The notes: generated from the sequence alone by a model not told the origin. A stretch of DNA of 5,530 nucleotides from CAZNPW01 sp964575185 (GCA_964575185.1 CAZNPW010000104.1:1-5530), one strand, 5' to 3'; shown: positions 1 through 5,450, numbered from the stretch's first letter. Numbers and translations are program-made.

Positions 1-260
1 GCGCAGGCCGAGGCGGAGGCCCAGACGCGCCGCGAGGCCGAAGCTGCGGCGCAGGCCGAGGCGGAAGCTGCGGCGCAGGCCGAGGCCGAGGCAGATGCTC
101 AGGCGCGCCGCGAGGCCGAGGTCGCGGCGCAGGCCGAGGAGGAAGCTGCGGCGCAGGCCGAAGCTGCGGCGCAGGCCGGGGCCGAGGCGGATGCCCAGGC
201 GCGCCGCGAGGCCGAGGTTGCGGCGGAGGCCGAGGCGGGGGCCGGGGCGGATGCCGCGCC
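1..260 (+). repeat. Imperfect in-frame repeats encoding Ala/Glu/Gln/Arg-rich helix
   Basis: Four perfect copies of the 18-nt word GAAGCTGCGGCGCAGGCC (EAAAQA) lie at 40-57, 64-81, 142-159 and 160-177, the last two in direct tandem. A longer unit encoding AQxRREAE recurs at 19-42, 97-120 and 193-216, with spacings of 78 and 96 nt, so the copies differ by a six-codon insertion. All units are multiples of three and keep the reading frame. The array probably forms a long charged helix or coiled coil and could vary in length between strains. It starts at or before the window edge. Confidence 0.85.
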
Positions 261-1572
261 TGCCGTCGTGCCCGAAGCCGAGGCCGGGGCGGCCCCGGCG
301 GCGAAGCCCTGGTCCGAGTTGACCCGCGCCGAACGCCGCGCGCTGCGCGTCGCGCGCGAGGCCGCGCGGGCCGAACGCGCCGCCGCGGCCGAAGCGGCCG
401 GCGAGCGGATGGTTGCCGAGAACCCGGTCGTCGAGGTGCTGCCCGAACCCGAGGTCGGCGCGGTGCGCGAGCTGGGCGAGATCCTGGCTGCCGAGCCGGT
501 GGTCGAGGGTTCGCCCGAGCCCATCGCGCCCGAACCCGAAGCCGCCGCGATCCCGCTGCGGCCGGACGCCGAACCGGTCTCGGGGGCCGAGGTCGTCGAT
601 ACCGTGATCTCGGAGGACGACACCCGCGCCAGCGACGAGGAGTTCGCCGCCGAGCCCGCCGCGCGCGAGAACCGCAACCGGCTGTCGGATCTCGAGAAGG
701 TCGGGCTGGTCGCGCTGGGCGCGCTGGTCGTCGGCGCGGTGCTGTCGAACGGCAACGAGGTGGTCGAGAACACCGGCGACCGCGTCGTGCTGCGCAATCC
801 CGAGGGGCAATACGTCGTCTACAAGGACGACGACGCGGTGCTGCGCCGCCCGGGGTCGGAAGTGCGGACCGAGACCTTCTCGGACGGGTCGACCCGCACC
901 GTCGTGCAGCGCGACGACGGCACGCAGGTCGTCACCATCCGCGACGCGAGCGGCCGCGTGCTGCGCCGGTCGGCGTTCGACGCGAACGGGCGCGAGGTGG
1001 TGCTGATCGACGACCTGGCTCGCGAGGAGCGGGTGGTGGTCAGCGAACTGCCCCCGGCCCCGCGCGGCGGCATCCGGCTGTCGGCGAGCGACGCGAATGC
1101 GGACCTGGAGGTGGCGCTGGCCGAGCGGCTGGCGCGCGAGACGGGGCGGGCCTTCAGCCTGCGCCAGATCCGCGACATCCCGGAGGTGCGCGCCCTGGCG
1201 GCGACGATCGACGTGGCCCCCATCACCTTCGACAGCGGATCGAGCGCGATCCGGCCGAGCGAGGCGGAAAAGCTCGCCGATCTCGGCATCTTCATCAGCG
1301 AGCGCATCGCGGCGAACCCGGGCGAGGTGTTCCTGGTCGAGGGCCATACCGACGCGGTGGGCGGTGCGGCGATGAACCTGGCGCTGAGCGACCGGCGGGC
1401 CGAATCGGTGGCGCTGGCGCTGACCGAATACTTCGGCGTGCCGCCGGAGAACCTGGTCGTGCAGGGCTATGGCGAGGCGGAGCTGGCGGTGCCGACGCAG
1501 GCGGCCGAGCGCGCCAACCGGCGGGTCGCGGTGCGGCTGATCACGCCGCTGATGCAGGTGGCGTCGCGCTGA
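1..1572 (+). CDS. OmpA-family envelope protein, 5'-truncated by the window
   Basis: The frame is open from base 1 to the TGA at 1570-1572 (523 codons seen), so the real start lies upstream; the GTG at 268 falls inside the same low-complexity segment and is not a convincing start. Order by window codon: an Ala/Glu/Gln/Arg-rich, probably helical region (1-135), an acidic Pro/Glu linker (about 140-220), a hydrophobic Gly-rich helix (233-249, VGLVALGALVVGAVLS), a polar stretch with repeated DDG/DG turns suggesting beta-hairpins (about 258-345), then an OmpA C-terminal domain (about 403-515). The domain has FDSGSSAIRP, EGHTDAVGG, N..LS.RRA and QGYGE.....T...ERANRRV. The Asp of HTD and the Arg 15 residues later match the pair that binds diaminopimelate in OmpA, so peptidoglycan binding in the periplasm is expected. 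The hydrophobic helix could be a membrane anchor or a glycine-zipper segment; without the N-terminus I cannot say whether there is a signal peptide. The family is secure; the specific role is unknown. Confidence 0.93.
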   Translation, partial: AQAEAEAQTRREAEAAAQAEAEAAAQAEAEADAQARREAEVAAQAEEEAAAQAEAAAQAGAEADAQARREAEVAAEAEAGAGADAAPAVVPEAEAGAAPAAKPWSELTRAERRALRVAREAARAERAAAAEAAGERMVAENPVVEVLPEPEVGAVRELGEILAAEPVVEGSPEPIAPEPEAAAIPLRPDAEPVSGAEVVDTVISEDDTRASDEEFAAEPAARENRNRLSDLEKVGLVALGALVVGAVLSNGNEVVENTGDRVVLRNPEGQYVVYKDDDAVLRRPGSEVRTETFSDGSTRTVVQRDDGTQVVTIRDASGRVLRRSAFDANGREVVLIDDLAREERVVVSELPPAPRGGIRLSASDANADLEVALAERLARETGRAFSLRQIRDIPEVRALAATIDVAPITFDSGSSAIRPSEAEKLADLGIFISERIAANPGEVFLVEGHTDAVGGAAMNLALSDRRAESVALALTEYFGVPPENLVVQGYGEAELAVPTQAAERANRRVAVRLITPLMQVASR

Positions 1573-1715
1573 CGGCACCGGCGGGACCCGGGGGCTTCAC
1601 AGCCCGTCGCCGGGTGGTTCTCGAACCGGTGGCGAACCACCGTGACGTATCTGCACCGGAAGGAGGGGCGGGTGCAGGCTTGCATCCGCCCTTTTCGCGC
1701 GCGAACGTGGCGGGC
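1573..1715 (+). promoter_or_regulatory. Structured leader upstream of the XdhC-family gene
   Basis: This 143-nt gap has no convincing gene. Pairings found by eye, in order: GGGCT 1592-1596 with AGCCC 1601-1605; an 8-bp stem GGTGGTTC 1613-1620 with GAACCACC 1634-1641; CTGCACC 1651-1657 with GGTGCAG 1671-1677; and the terminator stem 1666-1676 with 1681-1691. The third and fourth overlap and cannot form together, as expected of an antiterminator and terminator. The 8-bp stem can also be replaced by a nested fold (CGCC 1608-1611 with GGCG 1631-1634, GGTTC 1616-1620 with GAACC 1623-1627). A strong Shine-Dalgarno-like run, GGAAGGAGGGG, lies at 1658-1668 in the antiterminator loop. I do not recognise a known riboswitch class. 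The region may instead simply end the upstream OmpA-family transcript. Confidence 0.45.
1666..1695 (+). terminator. Rho-independent terminator (or attenuator)
   Basis: An 11-bp stem (GGGCGGGTGCA 1666-1676 with TGCATCCGCCC 1681-1691, one G-U pair at 1672/1685) closes a 4-nt GGCT loop and is followed at once by TTTT (1692-1695). This is the best intrinsic terminator shape in the window. It lies 94 nt after the OmpA-family stop and only 20 nt before the XdhC-family ATG. It therefore either ends the upstream transcript or acts as an attenuator in the xdhC leader. The short U-run is weak by E. coli standards. Confidence 0.65.
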
Positions 1716-2675
1716 ATGGACCCCGGTCGCATCCCCGAGACGGCGCTCGCCTGGCACCGGGCCGGGCGCGGCGCGGTGCTGGCGACGGTGATCGAGACCT
1801 GGGGGTCCGCCCCCCGCCAGGCGGGCAGCCAGATGGCCGTCGGCGGCGACGGCGAGATCGCGGGGTCGGTGTCGGGGGGCTGCGTCGAAGGCGCGGTCGC
1901 GGCCGAGGCGGAGGCGGCCCTGGCCGACGGGCAGCCGCGGGTGATGACCTTCGGGGTCGCCGACGAGGATGCTTTCGCCGTGGGGCTCGCCTGCGGCGGG
2001 ACGATCCGGGTTCTGGTGGAGCCGGTGGGCGACAGCGCGCCGGCGCTGCCGCCGGGGATGCTGGAAGCGGTCGTCGCGGCGCGCGCGGCAGGGCGCGGGG
2101 TGGCGGTCGCGACCGCGCTCGACGGCTGGGCGCGGCGGCTGTGGCACGACCATCCGCGGATCGCGCAGGACCGGTCGGGGGTGGAGGATGGCGTCTTTTT
2201 CGCCGTCCATGCGGCCCCCCTGCGGCTGGTCGTGGTGGGCGCCGTGCATATCGCGCAGGCGCTGCTGCCGATGGCGCGGGCCTGCGGTTTTTCCCCCGTG
2301 CTGGTCGATCCGCGGGGCAGCTTCGGGTCGGTCGCGCGGTTTCCGGGCGCGGACATCCGCGACGCCTGGCCGGACGAGGCGCTGACGGCGCTGGCGCCCG
2401 ACGCGCGCACGGCGGTCGTGACGCTGACGCATGACGCCAAGCTCGACGACCCCGCGCTGCAGGTGGCGCTGCGGTCGCCCGCCTTCTACGTCGGCGCGCT
2501 GGGGTCGGTGCGGACGCAAGCGCGGCGGCTGGAGCGGCTGCGCGCGGCGGGGCTGGACGATGCGGTGCTGGCGCGGCTGCACGCGCCGGTGGGCCTGCGG
2601 ATCGGGGCCGCGACCCCGGCCGAGATCGCGGTCAGCATCCTGGCCGAGGTCATCGCGACCCTGCGGCGGGCATGA
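1716..2675 (+). CDS. XdhC family protein (molybdenum hydroxylase maturation factor)
   Basis: The protein has 319 aa with both halves of the XdhC/CoxI family. The N-terminal domain carries ATVIETWGSAPRQAGSQ (residues 23-39), GSVSGGCVEGAV (50-61) and GLACGGTIRVLVEP (90-103), including Cys56 and Cys93. The C-terminal Rossmann-like domain starts at VVVGAVHIAQAL (172-183) and continues through VDPRG, TLTHDAKLDDPAL and GALGSVRT to PAEIAVSILAE (301-311). XdhC proteins bind molybdenum cofactor, promote its sulfuration and pass it to xanthine dehydrogenase-type enzymes in the cytoplasm; that is family knowledge. I chose ATG 1716 because family similarity begins with IPETALAWHRAG directly after it. In-frame GTG 1707, TTG 1680 and GTG 1614 would add residues unlike the family. 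The ATG has only a weak GGCGGG-type ribosome site. Its stop overlaps the next gene's start (ATGA), so the two are co-translated. The target enzyme is not in the window. Confidence 0.9.
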   Translation: MDPGRIPETALAWHRAGRGAVLATVIETWGSAPRQAGSQMAVGGDGEIAGSVSGGCVEGAVAAEAEAALADGQPRVMTFGVADEDAFAVGLACGGTIRVLVEPVGDSAPALPPGMLEAVVAARAAGRGVAVATALDGWARRLWHDHPRIAQDRSGVEDGVFFAVHAAPLRLVVVGAVHIAQALLPMARACGFSPVLVDPRGSFGSVARFPGADIRDAWPDEALTALAPDARTAVVTLTHDAKLDDPALQVALRSPAFYVGALGSVRTQARRLERLRAAGLDDAVLARLHAPVGLRIGAATPAEIAVSILAEVIATLRRA

Positions 2676-3670
2676 GGTTCGGGCCGGTCCCGCTGGAGGA
2701 GGCCTGCGGCGCGCTGCTCGCGCATGCGGCGCTGGGCGGGCGGCTGCGCAAGGGGGCGGTGCTGGTCGCGGCGGACGTCGCGGCCCTCGCCGCGGCGGGG
2801 GTGGAAGAGGTGACGGTGGCCCGGCTCGACCCCGGCGACGTGGCCGAGGACGCGGCGGCGCAGGCGCTGGGCGCGGCGGTTGCCGGGCCGGGTGTCGCGG
2901 CGACGGTGCCGGTCAACGGGCGGGTGAACCTCAAGGCGCTGCACGCTGGCGTGGTGGCGCTGGACGCCGCGGCGGTGCACCGGCTGAACCGGGTCGACCA
3001 CGGCATCACGCTGGCCACGCTGCCCGGCCTGCACCGGGTGGCCGCCGGCACGCTGGTCGCGACCGCGAAGATCATCACCTATGCGGTGGGCGGCGCCGCG
3101 CTCGCCGCCGCCTGCGCCGCGGCACCGGGGGCAGTCGGGGTGCAGCCGGTGGTGCTGCGCAGCGGGGGCCTGGTGCAGACGACGGTGGCGGGGGTCGAGC
3201 CGCGGCTGCTGGCCAAGGGCGAACGGGCGGTGCGGGGGCGGCTGCGGGCGCTGGGGATGGACCTGGCCGACGCCGCGGTGGTGCCGCACGACACGAGGGC
3301 GCTGGCCGCCGCGCTGCGGGGGCTGCGTGGCGAGATCCTGCTGGTCCTGACCGGATCGGCGACGAGCGACCCGGCGGACATCGCGCCGCTGGCGGTCCGC
3401 AACGCCGGCGGGACGGTGGCGCGGTTCGGGATGCCGGTCGATCCGGGCAACCTGCTGTTCCTGGGCGACCTCGGGGGGCGCCCGGTGATCGGCCTGCCGG
3501 GCTGCGCGCGGTCGCCCGCGCTGAACGGGGCGGACTGGGTGCTGGAGCGGCTCGCCTGCGGCATCGCGGTCACCGGGGACGATATCGCGGCGATGGGGGT
3601 GGGCGGGCTGCTGAAGGAGATCCCGATCCGCGGGCAGCCTCGCGAGGAGGTGCCGTTCACCCGGGGTTAA
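2672..3670 (+). CDS. Molybdopterin-binding protein (MoCF/MoeA-MogA-fold, stand-alone)
   Basis: The protein has 332 aa. Residues 1-75 resemble the MoeA-like N-terminal part (PLEEACGALLAH, LRKGAVLVAADVAALAAAGVEEVTVARL). The molybdopterin-binding domain spans roughly 156-295: VLTGSATSDPADIAPLA (225-241) stands where MoeA/MogA have the GG.S.G.D loop, followed by GMPVDPGNLLFLG (253-265) and GLPGCARSPALNG (274-286). The tail IAAMGVGGLLKEIPIRGQPRE (305-325) resembles the linker that, in my recollection of longer alphaproteobacterial homologues, leads into a MobA-like nucleotidyltransferase domain. Here the protein ends at that point. It starts within the stop codon of the XdhC-family gene (ATGA, 2672-2675) with no clear ribosome site of its own, implying translational coupling. 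A role in cofactor binding or delivery with XdhC is inferred; the exact reaction is unknown. The specific MoeA function (molybdate insertion) should not be assumed. Confidence 0.85.
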   Translation: MRFGPVPLEEACGALLAHAALGGRLRKGAVLVAADVAALAAAGVEEVTVARLDPGDVAEDAAAQALGAAVAGPGVAATVPVNGRVNLKALHAGVVALDAAAVHRLNRVDHGITLATLPGLHRVAAGTLVATAKIITYAVGGAALAAACAAAPGAVGVQPVVLRSGGLVQTTVAGVEPRLLAKGERAVRGRLRALGMDLADAAVVPHDTRALAAALRGLRGEILLVLTGSATSDPADIAPLAVRNAGGTVARFGMPVDPGNLLFLGDLGGRPVIGLPGCARSPALNGADWVLERLACGIAVTGDDIAAMGVGGLLKEIPIRGQPREEVPFTRG

Positions 3671-3748
3671 GGTTAACGCGCCTTCATCTTCCCGCAAATA
3701 TCCCCGCGCGGCGCGCTCCGGCATCGCCGCAAGCGTCGGGGTCGGGTT
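3671..3748. other. Convergent intergenic region
   Basis: This 78-nt spacer lies between two convergent operons and no gene is visible in it. It opens with a GGTTAA direct repeat (3665-3670, 3671-3676) overlapping the upstream stop. It then carries CTTCATCTTCCCGCAAATAT (3682-3701), which resembles a short AT-richer motif I remember near gene ends in Rhodobacteraceae genomes (memory, unchecked). A 6-bp hairpin, GCGGCG 3708-3713 with CGCCGC 3725-3730 and an 11-nt loop, could serve as a weak bidirectional terminator; on the minus strand TATTT follows nearby, and on the plus strand there is no U-run. Confidence 0.35.
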
Positions 3749-4678
3749 TCAGCGCAAGGCGTCGCGCAGAAGCCGCAGGAAAGCGTCGCGGTCGGCGTCG
3801 GTCACCGCGGTGACGCTGCGCGGGCGGGGGGTGTAGCCGCGGTCGTCGAGGATCGTCTGGCCGCGCGTCGCATCGTGGTTGCAGGCGACCGTGACGGCCA
3901 CCCGGCGCGTGGCGGTGGCCACGGCGGGGTCGAGCGCCACGGCCATCGCGATGGGGTCGGGCAGGTCGAAGGCCTGCATCCCGAGCTCGCGCGCGCAGAA
4001 GGCGCGCAGGGCGCAGGTGCAGTCCACCGCGACGCGCGCCCGGTCGGTGCCGAGGCCGCGCAGGTCGGCCGCGAGGTCGTCGTCGATCCAGGCGTGCCTG
4101 CGGCTGATGTCCCAGCCGACCATCGTGACGGCCATGCCCGAGGCGAAGACGATCTCGGCGGCTTCGGGGTCGACCCAGATGTTGAACTCGGCCAGCTCGG
4201 TCATGTTGCCGATGCCGTCCGACACGCCGCCCATCACGACGCAGGCGCCGATCCGGTCGGCGAGCGTCGGGTCGAGCCGCAGCGCGAGGGCCACGTTGGT
4301 CAGGGGCCCCAGCGTCACGAGCGCGAGGCCGGGGTGCGCGTGGCTCGCCGCGATCAGCGCGGTCGCGGCGTGGCCCGGGGCGGGCGTGCGGCCGCCGATC
4401 GGCAGGCCCGCATCACCCATGCCGTCCGCGCCGTGGATGTGGCTGCCGGTCTGCAGGGGCCGGATCAGCGGCACCGCGCTGCCCGCGTGGACCGGGCAGT
4501 CCGCACCGCAGAGGTCGCGGACGAAGAGCGCGTTCTGCACCGCCTGGTCGAGCCCGACGTTGCCGCAGACGACGCCGAGGCCCAGGACGCGCCCCGGCCA
4601 GAGGCGGAAGGCCATCATCAGCGCGATGGCGTCGTCGGAGGCGGTGTCGGTGTCGATCCAGAGGGGGACCGCGCTCAT
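3749..4678 (-). CDS. Nucleoside hydrolase, IunH/Rih family
   Basis: The protein has 309 aa, the usual family length. It should cleave the N-glycosidic bond of ribonucleosides to free base plus ribose in the cytoplasm for salvage. The N-terminal IDTDTASDDAIAL (8-20) supplies the Ca2+/ribose aspartates Asp11, Asp15 and Asp16. HIHGADGMG (80-88), VTLGPLTNVALALRLDP (121-137), VMGG (148-151) and AEFNIWVDPEAA (163-174, with Glu164 and Asn166 for ribose) follow. PDPIAMAVALDP (240-251) supplies the last Ca2+ ligand, Asp241. In the Crithidia enzyme this aspartate is preceded by the general-acid His241; here that position is Pro240, so the leaving-group mechanism or substrate preference may differ from classical inosine-uridine hydrolases. 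Substrate cannot be assigned. The ATG overlaps the infC stop by 4 nt and has no visible Shine-Dalgarno, so expression probably depends on infC transcription and translation. Confidence 0.93.
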   Translation of the reverse strand: MSAVPLWIDTDTASDDAIALMMAFRLWPGRVLGLGVVCGNVGLDQAVQNALFVRDLCGADCPVHAGSAVPLIRPLQTGSHIHGADGMGDAGLPIGGRTPAPGHAATALIAASHAHPGLALVTLGPLTNVALALRLDPTLADRIGACVVMGGVSDGIGNMTELAEFNIWVDPEAAEIVFASGMAVTMVGWDISRRHAWIDDDLAADLRGLGTDRARVAVDCTCALRAFCARELGMQAFDLPDPIAMAVALDPAVATATRRVAVTVACNHDATRGQTILDDRGYTPRPRSVTAVTDADRDAFLRLLRDALR

Positions 4679-5214
4679 TTGGGCGCGATCATCATCACCA
4701 TCTGCTTGCCCTCGAGCCGCGGCATCGATTCGATCTTGCCGCCGTCGCCCACGTCCGATTCCACGCGCTTCAGAAGCTGCAGGCCGAGCTCCTGGTGCGC
4801 CATCTCGCGGCCGCGGAAGCGGAGCGTGACCTTCACCTTGTCGCCTTCTTCCAGGAACTTCATGACCGAGCGCATCTTGACGTCGTAGTCGTGGTCATCG
4901 GTCCCGGGGCGGAACTTGATCTCCTTGATCTCGATGACCTTCTGCTTCTTGCGCGCCTCGGCCTCGCGCTTCTGGGTCTCGTATTTGAACTTGCCGTAGT
5001 CCATGATCTTGCACACGGGCGGCACGGCGGTCGGGCTGATCTCGACCAGGTCGAGGCCCGCCTCCTGGGCCAGCGCCAGCGCCCGCGCGGGCGAGACGAC
5101 CCCGATGTTCTCGCCCTCGGCCCCGATCAGGCGGATGTCGCCGCCGCGGATCCGATCGTTGACGCGGGGGCCGGTGTCTCGTTGCGGCGGGGCTTGGTGG
5201 GGGCGACGGGGCAG
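4675..5214 (-). CDS. infC: Translation initiation factor IF-3, probable CUG start
   Basis: From CTG at 5214 the product is 179 aa, the same size as E. coli IF-3 (180). It contains the N-terminal domain (VNDRIRGGDIRLIG, LDLVEISPTAVPPVCKIMDYG), the family signature KIMDYGKFKYETQK (69-82), the Lys/Arg-rich linker helix, and the C-terminal 30S-binding domain (IKFRPGTDDHDYDVKM, VTLRFRGREMAHQELG, MVMMIAPK). IF-3 binds the 30S subunit, prevents premature 50S joining and rejects non-AUG starts. The CUG is chosen because AAGGA lies 8 nt upstream, because homology begins there (PRRPHQAPPQRDTG), and because the likely promoter is at 5252-5280. In-frame GTG 5238 lacks a ribosome site, ATT 5259 abuts the -10 element, and ATG 5397 would give 240 aa with a Pro/Ala-rich leader unlike the family. 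A non-AUG start would allow IF-3 to repress itself, as with AUU in E. coli. The stop overlaps the nucleoside hydrolase start. Confidence 0.9.
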   Translation of the reverse strand: MPRRPHQAPPQRDTGPRVNDRIRGGDIRLIGAEGENIGVVSPARALALAQEAGLDLVEISPTAVPPVCKIMDYGKFKYETQKREAEARKKQKVIEIKEIKFRPGTDDHDYDVKMRSVMKFLEEGDKVKVTLRFRGREMAHQELGLQLLKRVESDVGDGGKIESMPRLEGKQMVMMIAPK

Positions 5215-5222
5215 GGTCGGTG

Positions 5223-5227
5223 TCCTT
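5223..5227 (-). promoter_or_regulatory. infC: Ribosome binding site of infC
   Basis: The minus strand reads AAGGA here, followed by the 8-nt spacer CACCGACC and then CTG at 5214. This is the only well-spaced Shine-Dalgarno near the homology-defined N-terminus, and it decides the start call. Confidence 0.7.
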
Positions 5228-5251
5228 CGATGGTTCACGAAAACGGCCCGC

Positions 5252-5280
5252 AAGGTAATCGCCCCTCCCGCCGCTTTCAA
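5252..5280 (-). promoter_or_regulatory. infC: Sigma70-type promoter for infC
   Basis: On the minus strand TTGAAA (5280-5275, five of six matches to the -35 consensus) and TACCTT (5257-5252, a weaker -10) are separated by exactly 17 nt, in a small AT-richer patch of otherwise very GC-rich DNA. Transcription would start near 5245, giving a leader of about 30 nt before the CUG. This excludes the upstream in-frame ATG 5397 and ATT 5259 as starts on this transcript. Confidence 0.6.
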
Positions 5281-5289
5281 CCCGGATTC

Positions 5290-5348
5290 GGGCGGCGATC
5301 GGGCCGGGGTGCGGGCCGGGATCGGGGCAGGGACCGGGGGCGCGGTCC
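5290..5348 (+). repeat. Degenerate 11-13 nt G-run repeat with quadruplex potential
   Basis: About five degenerate units follow each other: 5290-5300, 5301-5312, 5313-5323, 5324-5335 and 5336-5348, of the type GGGCCGGGATC. Within them seven runs of three to five G (5301-5303, 5306-5309, 5313-5315, 5318-5320, 5324-5327, 5330-5332, 5336-5340) are separated by loops of 2,3,2,3,2,3 nt. GGACCG 5331-5336 also pairs with CGGTCC 5343-5348. The block lies between the two divergent promoters, directly upstream of the infC -35. No gene is supported in this stretch. Confidence 0.55.
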
Positions 5349-5390
5349 GCTGCGACCATGGGCCCGCGGCGCAGGCCGGGGCATCGGGAC

Positions 5391-5419
5391 TTTTCATCTT
5401 GCGGCAATTCTGCCATAGG
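5391..5419 (+). promoter_or_regulatory. Possible promoter of the divergent small gene
   Basis: TTTTCA (5391-5396) and CATAGG (5414-5419) are 17 nt apart in an AT-richer patch about 50 nt before the ATG at 5470. Matches are four of six and three of six, so this is suggestive only. Transcription from near 5426 would place the hairpin at 5430-5450 in the leader. Confidence 0.3.
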
Positions 5420-5429
5420 CGCGCGCATC

Positions 5430-5450
5430 GGCCGGGGGCTTGCGCCGGCC
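5430..5450 (+). other. Leader hairpin before the small divergent gene
   Basis: GGCCGG (5430-5435) pairs perfectly with CCGGCC (5445-5450) around a 9-nt loop. It ends 7 nt before the AGGAG ribosome site (5458-5462). It may protect the mRNA 5' end or tune translation. In DNA this rich in G and C it could also be chance. Confidence 0.35.

Noticed and set aside
268..270. GTG 268 as the start of the OmpA-family gene
   Set aside because: The frame is open to base 1 with the same repeat composition and no ribosome site before 268.
1614..1715. GTG 1614 as the XdhC-family start (353 aa)
   Set aside because: The added 34 residues cover the hairpins and terminator and show no family similarity; GTG 1614 lies within a stem.
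1467..2582. Long minus-strand ORFs opposite the XdhC-family gene (to 371 aa)
   Set aside because: Arg/Pro/His-rich translations without recognisable domains, antisense to a well-supported gene; typical shadows in GC-rich DNA.
2486..3724. 412-codon minus-strand ORF opposite the molybdopterin-binding gene
   Set aside because: Arg/His/Pro-rich antisense shadow with no domain and no ribosome site that I can see.
2431..3813. 460-codon plus-strand ORF overlapping the XdhC and molybdopterin genes
   Set aside because: Low-complexity Gly/Arg/Ala translation in another frame of two genes with clear family motifs.
3875..4888. 337-codon plus-strand ORF opposite the nucleoside hydrolase
   Set aside because: Antisense shadow; the hydrolase and IF-3 frames on the other strand carry complete catalytic and signature motifs.
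5215..5397. ATG 5397 as the infC start (240-aa IF-3)
   Set aside because: The extra 61 residues are Pro/Ala-rich and unlike IF-3, the G-run repeat causes them, and the likely promoter lies inside this interval.
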